A DNA stretch of 12,617 nucleotides from assembly GCA_030150965.1 (NCBI GenBank), contig JASLEW010000517.1, forward strand, positions 1 to 12,617. Direction: 5' to 3'. Below the pieces are notes generated by a model. It saw nothing but the letters and a program-made list of their open reading frames with translations, did no database searches and was not told the DNA's origin. This document shows, one piece after another, positions 7,122 to 12,617 of the stretch. A program made the translations under genes and the position numbers. The stretch comes from Thermoanaerobaculia bacterium (GTDB lineage Bacteria > Acidobacteriota > Thermoanaerobaculia > Multivoradales > UBA5704). How positions within the stretch are numbered: the first letter of the stretch is position 1; each line of letters begins with the position of its first letter.

Positions 7122-9136
7122 GCGGCGGCGGGCAGGAGCTGTCCGCTCCCGGGCTGCTCGTCCAGCTGCTGCGTGCCGAAGGCGGCAGAGCCGTCGTTGA
7201 CCGCCTATGGGACCGCTTCCAGGAGCGCCGCCGCCGCCGTTCCTTCCGGCCGGTCGCGGCGCCGCCGGCCGGCTTCTCCTCCCCCATCCTCAACCTGGCC
7301 TCCGCCCCGCCGGCGCCGCGCCTGGGAGGGGTGCAGGCCCAGCTCCTCTGGCGCCTGGAGGAGGAGGCGAGGCTGCGCTCCGTCGCCCTGCTCTACCCGG
7401 AGCCGGCGGCGGACGGAGGCGGTCACCGCCTGGAGCTGCAACAGGGGGGCGAGCGGTGGTCGCTGTGGCTGGCAGCCGGCCCGGCAGGTGAGGATTCCGC
7501 GCCGCGCGAGGTTCAGGCTCCGGCGGCGGCCCAGCCGGCGGCGCCGGGCAGAGGCGCTACGCCAGGGGACCTGCCGGCCCAGGCGGCACCGAGGAGGCCA
7601 ACGCCGCCGGGCCGCTCTGCGGCCGATCTGCTGGACCCGGCGCTCGAGCGGGCGGTCGGCTGGGCCGCGGCTCTGTGCGGCGCCACGGTCCTGCACGTCG
7701 AGGGCCTGGCCGGCATGCCGCTCGCCTCGCTGCTGCGCCTCGGCCGCGGCGGCCTGCGGCTGGTGCTGGCGCTGCACGACTTCGCCGCCTTCTGTCCGCG
7801 ACCGCACCTGTTGGAGCAACGCGAGCCGCCGGCGCCGCCGCGCTTCTGCCGGTTCAGCCGCGAGCCCGGGCGCTGCGCCAGGTGCCTCGGCCGCGACTTC
7901 CCCGGCCTCCCCGCCGGCTATCAGGAGCAGCGCCGCGCCCTGGCAGGCGAGCTGCTGGCGAGCGCCGCGGCCGTGGTCCACCCCTCGGCCTACCTGGCGC
8001 GCACCCACGAGCGGCTCTTCGGCGATGCGGCGCGGGCAGCTCGGCCAGAGAGGTCCGAGGATCCCACCGGGAGGCTGGGGGGAGGGCAGGCGGCGGTTCC
8101 ATCGCTCGGGGCCGGCCGCGGCCGGTGGGGAGCTGCCGCGTCCGAGAGTCCCGGCGCAGATTTGGCGGGAGCGGGGCCTGCAGGCGCGGATCCGGCACGG
8201 GTCGCGGACGGTTGGATCGTCCCGCCGGCAGCGCCCCCGGGCCTCGCCATCGGAGCCATCGGCGCCATCGGAGCCATCGGCGCCATCGGAGCCATCGGAG
8301 CCATCGGAGCCATCGGCGCGCGCGCCCCGTCCCGCCCGCCGGCCCCACCGCGCCGCTTCGCCGCGGTGGGCACGGGCCGACCGCACAAGGGGGCGCTGGT
8401 GCTCGGCTCGGCGCTGGAGCGGCTGGCCGCGACCGGGCGCCCCCTCGACCTGACGGTCTACGGCGGCGGCGACCGCGGCGTCCTCGGCCGCTGGCGGCGC
8501 CTGCCCGGGGTGCGGGTGCGCGGCTACTACCGCGCCGGCTCGCTGCCCGCCCTGCTGCGCCGCGACCGGATCGATTGCGCCCTGCTGCTCTCCGTGGTCC
8601 CGGAGTCGTACAGCCTGACGCTCGACGAATGCGCCGCCGCCCGGGTGCCGGTGGTCGCCTTCGGCCTGGGCGCCCTGGGCGAGCGCCTGGTCCTGGGCGG
8701 CGCGGGCGGCGGCCTGCTCCTCGGCACCGGAAGCGCCGATGGAGTCGCGGGAGCACGGCGGGCTTCTGCCGCCGAGGGAGCCACGGGAGCGCAGGGAGCT
8801 TCTATTGCCGATGGAGCCACCGGAGCACAGGGAGCTTCTATCGCCGAGGGAGCCGCGGGAGCGCAGGGAGCTTCGCCTGCCGGCGGAGCCGCGGCAGATC
8901 CGGCGACGATCGGCGAGGCCGGGGGGAGCGGCGCCCCCGCGGCGAGAGAGATCGCCCTCGACGACCCCGTGGCGGCCGGCGCCGCCTTGGCGGAGGTGCT
9001 GGCCGGCCTGCGGGACGGACGCCTCCCCCTGGCGCCCCCCCCACCCGTCCTTGGCCCCGAGCGCCATCCGGCCGCCACCGCCCGTGCGTGGCTCGATCTC
9101 TACCGCGCGCTGGCCATCCTGAGATCCGGCGGCTGA
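7118..9136 (+). CDS. GT4-like glycosyltransferase with repeat-rich inserts
   Basis: A 672-residue GT-B-fold glycosyltransferase, probably using a nucleotide-sugar donor for the same glycan as its upstream neighbour. The N-terminal half contains HVEGLAGMPL, LVLALHDFAAFCPRPHLLE and a cysteine cluster (FCRFS, GRCARCLGRDFPGLP) analogous to the one in the preceding protein. VVHPSAYLARTH follows. The donor-binding lobe begins at FAAVGTGRPHKG, continues with DLTVYGGGDRG and VRVRGYY, and ends in the EX7E motif ESYSLTLDE (Glu496, Glu504), then VPVVAFGLGALGERL. Family members are usually around 350-450 residues; the excess is low-complexity sequence at about 130-170, 310-400 (including an Ala-Ile-Gly repeat at 377-400) and 540-610 (a 12-residue repeat). 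GTG start with a GGAGG ribosome site, coupled to the upstream gene. It ends 31 bp before the convergent RiPP-like gene. Whether it is still catalytic with such inserts cannot be told. Confidence 0.85.
   Translation: MSGGGQELSAPGLLVQLLRAEGGRAVVDRLWDRFQERRRRRSFRPVAAPPAGFSSPILNLASAPPAPRLGGVQAQLLWRLEEEARLRSVALLYPEPAADGGGHRLELQQGGERWSLWLAAGPAGEDSAPREVQAPAAAQPAAPGRGATPGDLPAQAAPRRPTPPGRSAADLLDPALERAVGWAAALCGATVLHVEGLAGMPLASLLRLGRGGLRLVLALHDFAAFCPRPHLLEQREPPAPPRFCRFSREPGRCARCLGRDFPGLPAGYQEQRRALAGELLASAAAVVHPSAYLARTHERLFGDAARAARPERSEDPTGRLGGGQAAVPSLGAGRGRWGAAASESPGADLAGAGPAGADPARVADGWIVPPAAPPGLAIGAIGAIGAIGAIGAIGAIGAIGARAPSRPPAPPRRFAAVGTGRPHKGALVLGSALERLAATGRPLDLTVYGGGDRGVLGRWRRLPGVRVRGYYRAGSLPALLRRDRIDCALLLSVVPESYSLTLDECAAARVPVVAFGLGALGERLVLGGAGGGLLLGTGSADGVAGARRASAAEGATGAQGASIADGATGAQGASIAEGAAGAQGASPAGGAAADPATIGEAGGSGAPAAREIALDDPVAAGAALAEVLAGLRDGRLPLAPPPPVLGPERHPAATARAWLDLYRALAILRSGG
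8246..8317 (+). repeat. 9-bp tandem repeat, 8 copies (Ala-Ile-Gly)8
   Basis: Eight perfect or near-perfect copies of GCCATCGGA/GCCATCGGC. The third base of the Gly codon alternates A and C in the first four units, so the early part also has an 18-bp period. It encodes (AIG)8 just before the donor-binding lobe of the glycosyltransferase. Confidence 0.95.
8735..8878 (+). repeat. 36-bp tandem repeat, 4 copies, near the 3' end of the GT4 gene
   Basis: Four contiguous units (8735-8770, 8771-8806, 8807-8842, 8843-8878) encoding 12-residue units such as AEGATGAQGASI and ADGATGAQGASI. The two 18-bp halves of each unit (around GCCGAGGGAGCC and GCGCAGGGAGCT) resemble each other, so the 36-bp unit may be a diverged doublet of an 18-bp one. 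Confidence 0.93.
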
Positions 9137-9167
9137 GCTGCGGCCGGCGGCGGACGGTGGCCCGGGC

Positions 9168-9359
9168 TCACACGCAGCAGGCGGCGGCGGTCTTCGCGAG
9201 GGCGGCGTGGGCCAGCCCGGCCGGGTTGCCACAGGTCGGCGCACAGGAGGTCGGGCAGGTGGCCCCCTGGGTGACGGCGCTGGCGCCGGCCAGCCCCTGG
9301 GCATCGAGCACCAGCAGCGACTCGCTGTGCAGGCTCAACCTCCGCGAATGCTTTCTCAT
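9168..9359 (-). CDS. Cysteine-rich RiPP precursor peptide, class I lanthipeptide-like
   Basis: A 63-residue peptide. The basic leader begins MRKHSRRLSLHSESLLVLD and continues with QGLAGASAVTQGA. The core starts about residue 34 with TCPTSCAPTCG and ends KTAAACCV (Cys at 35, 39, 43, 61, 62; Thr/Ser at 34, 37, 38, 42, 57). The leader pattern K-x-LSLxxEtLxxLd is, from family knowledge, typical of class I lanthipeptide precursors in Bacteroidota and Acidobacteriota. In these, core Ser/Thr are dehydrated and joined to Cys as lanthionine rings. The start is set by a near-perfect AGGAGG 4 nt before the ATG at 9359; an upstream in-frame ATG at 9398 lacks this. No LanB, LanC, protease or transporter lies in the window, so if it is modified the enzymes act from elsewhere. 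Alternatives are a disulfide-rich secreted peptide or an unmodified relative. The gene faces the glycosyltransferase end. Confidence 0.72.
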   Translation of the reverse strand: MRKHSRRLSLHSESLLVLDAQGLAGASAVTQGATCPTSCAPTCGNPAGLAHAALAKTAAACCV

Positions 9360-9363
9360 GTCT

Positions 9364-9369
9364 CCTCCT
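9364..9369 (-). promoter_or_regulatory. Strong Shine-Dalgarno of the RiPP-like gene
   Basis: On the - strand AGGAGG is followed by AGAC and then the ATG at 9359. It is one of the two best ribosome sites in the window and fixes the start of the small peptide. Confidence 0.85.
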
Positions 9370-9378
9370 GAGCGCCAC

Positions 9379-9393
9379 GCAAGGCGGCCTTGC
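9379..9393. promoter_or_regulatory. Palindrome in the leader of the RiPP-like gene
   Basis: GCAAGGC-G-GCCTTGC, perfect 7-bp arms around one base, 10 bp upstream of the Shine-Dalgarno. It could be an operator, or in RNA a 5-bp stem with a GCGGC loop. No known regulator motif is recognised. Confidence 0.35.
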
Positions 9394-9416
9394 CCCATCG
9401 CCCGGCCGCTGCCGAC

Positions 9417-9445
9417 AAGCTACGCGCCTCGGCCGGCGCGCACAA
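9417..9445 (-). promoter_or_regulatory. Possible promoter of the RiPP-like gene
   Basis: On the - strand TTGTGC (9445-9440) and TAGCTT (9422-9417) are separated by 17 bp. Each matches the sigma-70 hexamers at only 3 of 6 positions. It would give a leader of about 50 nt that includes the palindrome at 9379-9393. Weak evidence. Confidence 0.22.
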
Positions 9446-9592
9446 TACCGGCCCCGGGGACCCGCGGCCGTCCATGGCGGTGATGAGCCGCTCCCCCCGC
9501 GGTCGTCGGTATGCAGGCCGTCGGCGGCCCCGGCGATCGACCGGAGCGAGGGGGAGTCGGCTGGCTGCACCCGGACCGCCAGGACCCGATGG

Positions 9593-9682
9593 CGCCGGCG
9601 CTGCGCGCGGGCGGCGGCGAGTCTAGACGTTCATGCTGCGATCGATGGCTGTTCGCCGGCGCTGCGCGCGGGCGGCGGCGAG
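9593..9682. repeat. 29-bp direct repeat, two copies 61 bp apart
   Basis: The 29 bases at 9593-9621 and 9654-9682 are identical, beginning CGCCGGCGCTGCGCGC and ending GGCGGCGAG. The 32 bp between them are comparatively AT-richer (TCTAGACGTTCATGCTGC...). There are only two copies, with no similarity to the 18-bp repeats. Confidence 0.85.
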
Positions 9683-9785
9683 CTGGCCGCCAGACGGCTC
9701 CTCCCGGCCATCTGCCCGGGACCAACCGGCGCGCCCTCACGGCCCGGCGGGGCGGGTCGGCGCCTCATGCCCCCCGCCGGTGCCC

Positions 9786-9815
9786 TTGTGAGGCGAGCCC
9801 CACTTGGTCTATAAG
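9786..9815 (+). promoter_or_regulatory. Candidate promoter of the helicase gene
   Basis: TTGTGA (9786-9791) and TATAAG (9810-9815) are separated by 18 bp; they match the sigma-70 consensus at 4 of 6 and 5 of 6 positions. The expected transcription start (about 9822) falls within a few bases of the ATG at 9825, which would make the mRNA leaderless or nearly so. Confidence 0.45.
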
Positions 9816-9824
9816 CACCAGTGC

Positions 9825-11066
9825 ATGCAGACCTTTGCCATCCCGCAACATCCCGTACAGACCACCGATCAGACCTTTGCCGCCCTGGGGCTCTCCCCGG
9901 CGACGCTGCGCCTGGTGGAGCAGATCGGCTTCCGCCATCCGACCCCCATCCAGGCGGCGGTCATCCCGGTGGCGCTGGCCGGCCACGACCTCATCGGCCT
10001 GGCCGAGACCGGATCGGGCAAGACCGCGGCCTTCGTGCTGCCGCTGGCCGAGCGGCTGGCCGGCCGCCGGGAGGGCCAGGGGCTGCGCAGCCTGATCCTG
10101 TCGCCGACGCGCGAGATCGCCCTCCAGACCAAGGCCTTCCTCGACCTGTTCGGCGGCGACCCGGGCGACCACCACCTGCGCACCGTCTGCCTCATCGGCG
10201 GCGTCAAGATGGGGCCGCAGATCCACGGCCTGCGCCGCCGCCCCGACATCGTGGTGGCCACCCCCGGCCGGCTCTACGACCACCTGGAGCGCGGCAACCT
10301 GCGCCTGCACGAGGTCCAGGCGCTGGTCCTCGACGAGGCCGACCACATGCTCGACCTCGGCTTCCTGCCGCAGGTCCAGCGCATCCTCCAGGAGCTGCCG
10401 GCGGAGCGCCAGACGCTGATGTTCTCCGCCACCATGCCGCCGCTCATCGAGCGGCTGGCGCAGCGCTTCATGCGCGACCCGGTGCACATCGACATCACGC
10501 CGGAGGGCAAGGCGGCGAGCGGCATCAACCACCGCCTCTACCTGGTGGACCCGGAGAACAAGAAGGCGCTGATCCTCGCCCTGCTGCATCAGGAGCTGGG
10601 CAGCACCCTGGTCTTCACCCGCCGCAAGAGCGACGCCGAGTGGCTGTCCGGCGTCCTGGAGCGCGAGCGCCACCCGGTCGAGCGCATCCATTCCGACCTG
10701 TCGCAGGGCCAGCGCACCCAGGCGCTCCAGGGCTTCCGCGCCGGCGAGCACCGCATCCTCGTCGCCACCGACATCGCCGCCCGCGGCATCGACGTGCCGC
10801 AGATCAGCCACATCATCAACTTCGACATGCCGGAGACGGTGGACGACTACATCCACCGTGCCGGCCGCACCGCCCGCGGCACCGCCGGCGGCCTGGTCTC
10901 CTCGATCGCCACCTGGCTGGACAAGCCGATCATCAAGGACATCGAGCAAACGATCGGCCTGGAGCTGCCGCGCTGCACGGTGCCCGGGGTGCCCCCCTAC
11001 GTCGAGCACCGCCCGGCCCGCAGCCTCGGCTCCTCGCGGCGGTCGCTGCCCACCCGGCGGCGGTAG
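9825..11066 (+). CDS. DEAD-box ATP-dependent RNA helicase, RhlE-like
   Basis: A 413-residue RNA helicase that would unwind structured RNA in ribosome assembly or mRNA turnover; cytosolic. All motifs are present: Q motif GFRHPTPIQ, motif I AETGSGKT (residues 60-67), SPTREIALQ, TPGRLYDHLERG, DEAD (170-173) in VLDEADHMLDLGF, SAT (201-203), VFTRRKSDAEWL, ATDIAARGIDVPQISHIINFD and HRAGRTAR (344-351). The protein ends soon after the second RecA-like domain with a short basic tail (SSRRSLPTRRR), with no DbpA- or CsdA-type RNA-binding domain. I start at the ATG at 9825, giving MQTFAIPQ. A TTG at 9804 would add seven residues overlapping the promoter-like -10. No Shine-Dalgarno lies at normal distance, which fits a leaderless message. 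RhlE, DeaD and related subgroups are hard to separate by eye. Confidence 0.95.
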   Translation: MQTFAIPQHPVQTTDQTFAALGLSPATLRLVEQIGFRHPTPIQAAVIPVALAGHDLIGLAETGSGKTAAFVLPLAERLAGRREGQGLRSLILSPTREIALQTKAFLDLFGGDPGDHHLRTVCLIGGVKMGPQIHGLRRRPDIVVATPGRLYDHLERGNLRLHEVQALVLDEADHMLDLGFLPQVQRILQELPAERQTLMFSATMPPLIERLAQRFMRDPVHIDITPEGKAASGINHRLYLVDPENKKALILALLHQELGSTLVFTRRKSDAEWLSGVLERERHPVERIHSDLSQGQRTQALQGFRAGEHRILVATDIAARGIDVPQISHIINFDMPETVDDYIHRAGRTARGTAGGLVSSIATWLDKPIIKDIEQTIGLELPRCTVPGVPPYVEHRPARSLGSSRRSLPTRRR

Positions 11067-11118
11067 TCCGGAGAAGGCGGCCTCCGCGCCTCCGCGGCCA
11101 GGTCCGCCGCGCGGCGAA

Positions 11119-11128
11119 AAATCGATTT
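11119..11128. promoter_or_regulatory. AT-rich palindrome upstream of the pore-forming protein gene
   Basis: AAATCGATTT is a perfect 10-bp palindrome inside the AT-richest patch of the gap between helicase and pore-forming protein (about 11115-11134). TTGCAA directly follows and could serve as a -35, but no good -10 is seen 16-18 bp further. Possible operator or promoter element. Confidence 0.35.
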
Positions 11129-11253
11129 GCAATTCCGCGCTTCCTGCCTGCACTACCCCCCAGAACCCGGGCCGCACTCCTGCCGGCCGCCGCGCCGCGA
11201 GCCGAGGAAGGCAGCCCCCAAACGGGGCCGGGCGCCACCCGTCCCGCCCCGAC

Positions 11254-11259
11254 AAGGAG
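11254..11259 (+). promoter_or_regulatory. Shine-Dalgarno of the aerolysin-like gene
   Basis: AAGGAG lies 8 nt before the ATG at 11268. It sets the start there rather than at an upstream in-frame codon near 11127. Confidence 0.85.
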
Positions 11260-11267
11260 ATCCTGCC

Positions 11268-12176
11268 ATGGAAGCAGCCGCCGCGCTGACCCCGCTGCCC
11301 GCCACCGACCCGATCGCCCCGATCGTCAGCCTCGACGACGCCTTCGAGCGCGGCTTCAGGAAGTGGTTCTCCGGCTTCCGCAACTTCAAGGTCGACTACC
11401 ACAACCTGGCGGTGAACGTCGCGGAGGCGCGGCTGGGGAACCTCACCTGGCGGCCCGGCGCGCCGCTCTCCCTGGTCCAGATCACCTACGAGAACGACAC
11501 CGACCGCGACCAGAACGTCCACTTCCGCGAGGAGCGGAAGACCGCCGCCACCGTGAGCCTGTCGATCACCGCCGGGCTGCGCTACAGGACGAGCCTGAGC
11601 ACCAAGATCGCGATCAAGAAGATCTTCGAGTTCGGCGGCGAGAAGGAGCTGGAGCTCTCGCTCTCCACCACCGCCGCGGTGAGCACGTCGGTGGAGCAGA
11701 CCTGGTCGTGGGACCTGCCTCTCGCCGTCCCCAAGCGGTCGCGCCTCCATGCCACGGCCCTGGTGTCGACGGTGACCGCCGAGCCGGAGCTCGAAATCCA
11801 GGTCGATCTCAAGTCACTCAAGAACGATCACCCGCACGGCCTGCCCTACAACAAGGTCTACCTGGCCGCGCAGTTCCTGCGCAACGGCCGGTGGGAGGGG
11901 GATACCTTCTTCAATTCGCTCTGGGGCTGGCTGAGCGGCGTGCCCGGCTTCCGCTCCGTCAACCAGGACCACGTCTGCTTCGACGCCAAGGCCAGGACCG
12001 ACGCGGTGATGGGCAAGCAGCTGCTCATCCGGACCCGGCAGGAGCCGATCGGCGGCGGTCTCGGGCCCACCCACACCCTGGCTCGCGACGGCGCGAGCGG
12101 CGGCTGGCACGAGGTCGAAGGCGCCGCGGCCGGCGAGCAGGAGCCCGTCCTGGAGGCGCAGCCGGCGCTGCGGTAG
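11268..12176 (+). CDS. Aerolysin/ETX-MTX2-like beta-pore-forming protein
   Basis: A 302-residue protein. Residues 56-180 look like the pore-forming module of the aerolysin superfamily: a strand ending LSLVQITYENDTDRDQNV, then long alternating Ser/Thr-rich strands (KTAATVSLSITAGLRY, 91-106; ELSLSTTAAVSTSVEQTWSW, 129-148). These flank a basic hairpin with KIAIKKIFEFGGEKE (113-127), and DLPLAVPKRSRLHATALVS follows. In known members the two Ser/Thr-rich strands fold out as the membrane-spanning hairpin of an oligomeric pore. No signal peptide is seen: the first 20 residues are Ala/Pro-rich and weakly hydrophobic. Residues ~181-302 show no domain I recognise and could bind a receptor or be cleaved. 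It stands alone downstream of the helicase with its own strong ribosome site, and base use is like its neighbours. It could serve against predators or competitors, or do something non-toxic; many such homologues are uncharacterised. Confidence 0.7.
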   Translation: MEAAAALTPLPATDPIAPIVSLDDAFERGFRKWFSGFRNFKVDYHNLAVNVAEARLGNLTWRPGAPLSLVQITYENDTDRDQNVHFREERKTAATVSLSITAGLRYRTSLSTKIAIKKIFEFGGEKELELSLSTTAAVSTSVEQTWSWDLPLAVPKRSRLHATALVSTVTAEPELEIQVDLKSLKNDHPHGLPYNKVYLAAQFLRNGRWEGDTFFNSLWGWLSGVPGFRSVNQDHVCFDAKARTDAVMGKQLLIRTRQEPIGGGLGPTHTLARDGASGGWHEVEGAAAGEQEPVLEAQPALR

Positions 12177-12187
12177 GAGATAGGAGA

Positions 12188-12212
12188 GAGGCCGCCGCAG
12201 GCGGTTGGCCTC
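12188..12212 (+). terminator. Imperfect hairpin after the aerolysin-like gene
   Basis: GAGGCC (12188-12193) pairs with GGCCTC (12207-12212), with an inner CCGC/GCGG. It begins 12 nt after the stop and is followed by CTTGGCTTGG, without a clear T-run. May form a tandem terminator with the next hairpin. Confidence 0.4.
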
Positions 12213-12225
12213 CTTGGCTTGGAGG

Positions 12226-12252
12226 GGGCGCGCCGCCCGGTGCGGCGCGCCC
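12226..12252. terminator. Perfect 11-bp hairpin between convergent genes, probable bidirectional terminator
   Basis: GGGCGCGCCGC (12226-12236) and GCGGCGCGCCC (12242-12252) are exact complements around the loop CCGGT. It lies 50 bp after the aerolysin-like stop and 47 bp after the histidine kinase stop on the other strand. No T-tract follows on either side. Confidence 0.55.
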
Positions 12253-12298
12253 TGCCGTGCCGGCGGCGGAGCTGGCGGCGGCCCCACCCTCGGCGCGC

Positions 12299-12617
12299 TC
12301 ACGGCTGAGCGATCGGGGCCGGCGGCGGCGCCTCCGGCTCCAGGCAGGGCAGGGTGATCACCGCTTCGAGCCCGCCGCCCGGGCGGTTGTGGGCCTCGAT
12401 CGTGCCGCCGTGCTCCTCGGCGATGCGGCGGGCGATCGGCAGCCCCAGGCCGGTGCCCGTGTCGTGGGTCGAGAAGTAGGGATCGAAGATCCGCGGCAGC
12501 AGCTCGGGCGCGACGCCCGGCCCCGAGTCGAGGACCGCGATGACTGCCCGGCACGGCCCGCCGCCGGCGCTCCCGGCCGCCTGGCCGGAGACCGCAGCGC
12601 CCGCGGGGCCGGCACCG
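12299..12617 (-). CDS. Sensor histidine kinase, C-terminal ATP-binding end only
   Basis: Only the last 105 residues are in the window; the gene continues past the right edge. They form the end of a HATPase_c domain: IAVLDSGPGVAPELLPRIF (G1 box, D-x-G-x-G), FDPYFST (F box), THDTGTGLGLPIARRIAEE (G2 box) and HGGTIEAHNRPGGGLEAVITLP, then a Pro/Ala tail. The order and wording match two-component sensor kinases of the NtrB/NtrY sort, which phosphorylate a response regulator. The Gly/Ala-rich stretch before the G1 box (GPAGAAVSGQAAGSAGGG) is an insert not usual for the fold and recalls the low-complexity inserts in the glycosyltransferases. The signal sensed and the partner regulator are outside the window. 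Convergent with the aerolysin-like gene, separated by a strong hairpin. Confidence 0.9.
   Translation of the reverse strand, partial: GAGPAGAAVSGQAAGSAGGGPCRAVIAVLDSGPGVAPELLPRIFDPYFSTHDTGTGLGLPIARRIAEEHGGTIEAHNRPGGGLEAVITLPCLEPEAPPPAPIAQP

Larger units (their letters stand above)
9371..9824. other. Non-coding region between RiPP-like gene and helicase
   Basis: About 450 bp with no recognisable protein on either strand. Open frames crossing it encode only Arg/Pro/Ala-rich text typical of this composition. It holds the leader and possible promoter of the peptide gene, a 29-bp direct repeat (9593-9682) and, at its right end, a promoter-like pair next to the helicase start. A small RNA cannot be excluded. 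Confidence 0.6.

Noticed and set aside
7205..9304. 699-codon - strand open frame opposite the second glycosyltransferase
   Set aside because: Low-complexity translation of the antisense strand; the + frame has a GTG start with ribosome site and EX7E motif.
4206..9359. Linking the glycosyltransferases to the RiPP-like peptide as a glycosylated bacteriocin system
   Set aside because: The genes are convergent on opposite strands, and both transferases resemble polysaccharide enzymes rather than peptide glycosyltransferases; proximity alone is not evidence.
9100..9570. - strand frame covering the RiPP-like gene in another phase
   Set aside because: Arg/Pro-rich text without motifs; the RiPP-like frame has the ribosome site, leader and Cys-rich core.
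9371..9824. tRNA or other structured RNA gene in the non-coding region
   Set aside because: No cloverleaf, TTCGA-type T-arm or known riboswitch core could be found by eye.
9765..11750. 661-codon - strand open frame opposite helicase and pore-forming gene
   Set aside because: It spans two well-supported genes and the gap between them, with no recognisable protein content.

Overview
The window is a very GC-rich stretch of bacterial chromosome. Third codon positions are almost all G or C, so long spurious open frames are common on both strands. I judged genes by recognisable protein content. The gene mix, the cysteine-rich RiPP-like peptide with an LSLHSESL-type leader, and the style of the glycosyltransferases would fit a high-GC Acidobacteriota lineage (for example Thermoanaerobaculia). 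That assignment is an inference; no marker gene here proves it.

Left part (1-2812, + strand): the 3' part of an exported parvulin-type peptidyl-prolyl isomerase, a hairpin, a complete thymidylate synthase (thyA), and a GerMN-domain exported protein. Middle (2833-9136): an extended-SDR nucleotide-sugar epimerase/dehydratase on the - strand diverges from two overlapping + strand genes. The first is a large GT2-GT4 double glycosyltransferase and the second a GT4-like protein. Together they look like a surface-polysaccharide (capsule, O-antigen or exopolysaccharide) segment: the epimerase would make a nucleotide sugar and the transferases would use such donors.

Right part (9168-12617): a 63-residue cysteine-rich peptide on the - strand that looks like a class I lanthipeptide-type RiPP precursor; a 450-bp non-coding region; a complete RhlE-like DEAD-box RNA helicase; an aerolysin/ETX-MTX2-like beta-pore-forming protein with a strong ribosome binding site; and, convergent with it behind a perfect 11-bp hairpin, the 3' end of a sensor histidine kinase.

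The most striking pattern no single gene explains is a series of tandem repeats in at least six places. Almost all have an 18-bp period (or 9 or 36 bp) although the unit sequences differ. They lie in frame inside or at the ends of the sugar-related proteins and across the start region of the large glycosyltransferase. The three items most worth following up are this 18-bp repeat series, the orphan lanthipeptide-like precursor and the aerolysin-like protein.
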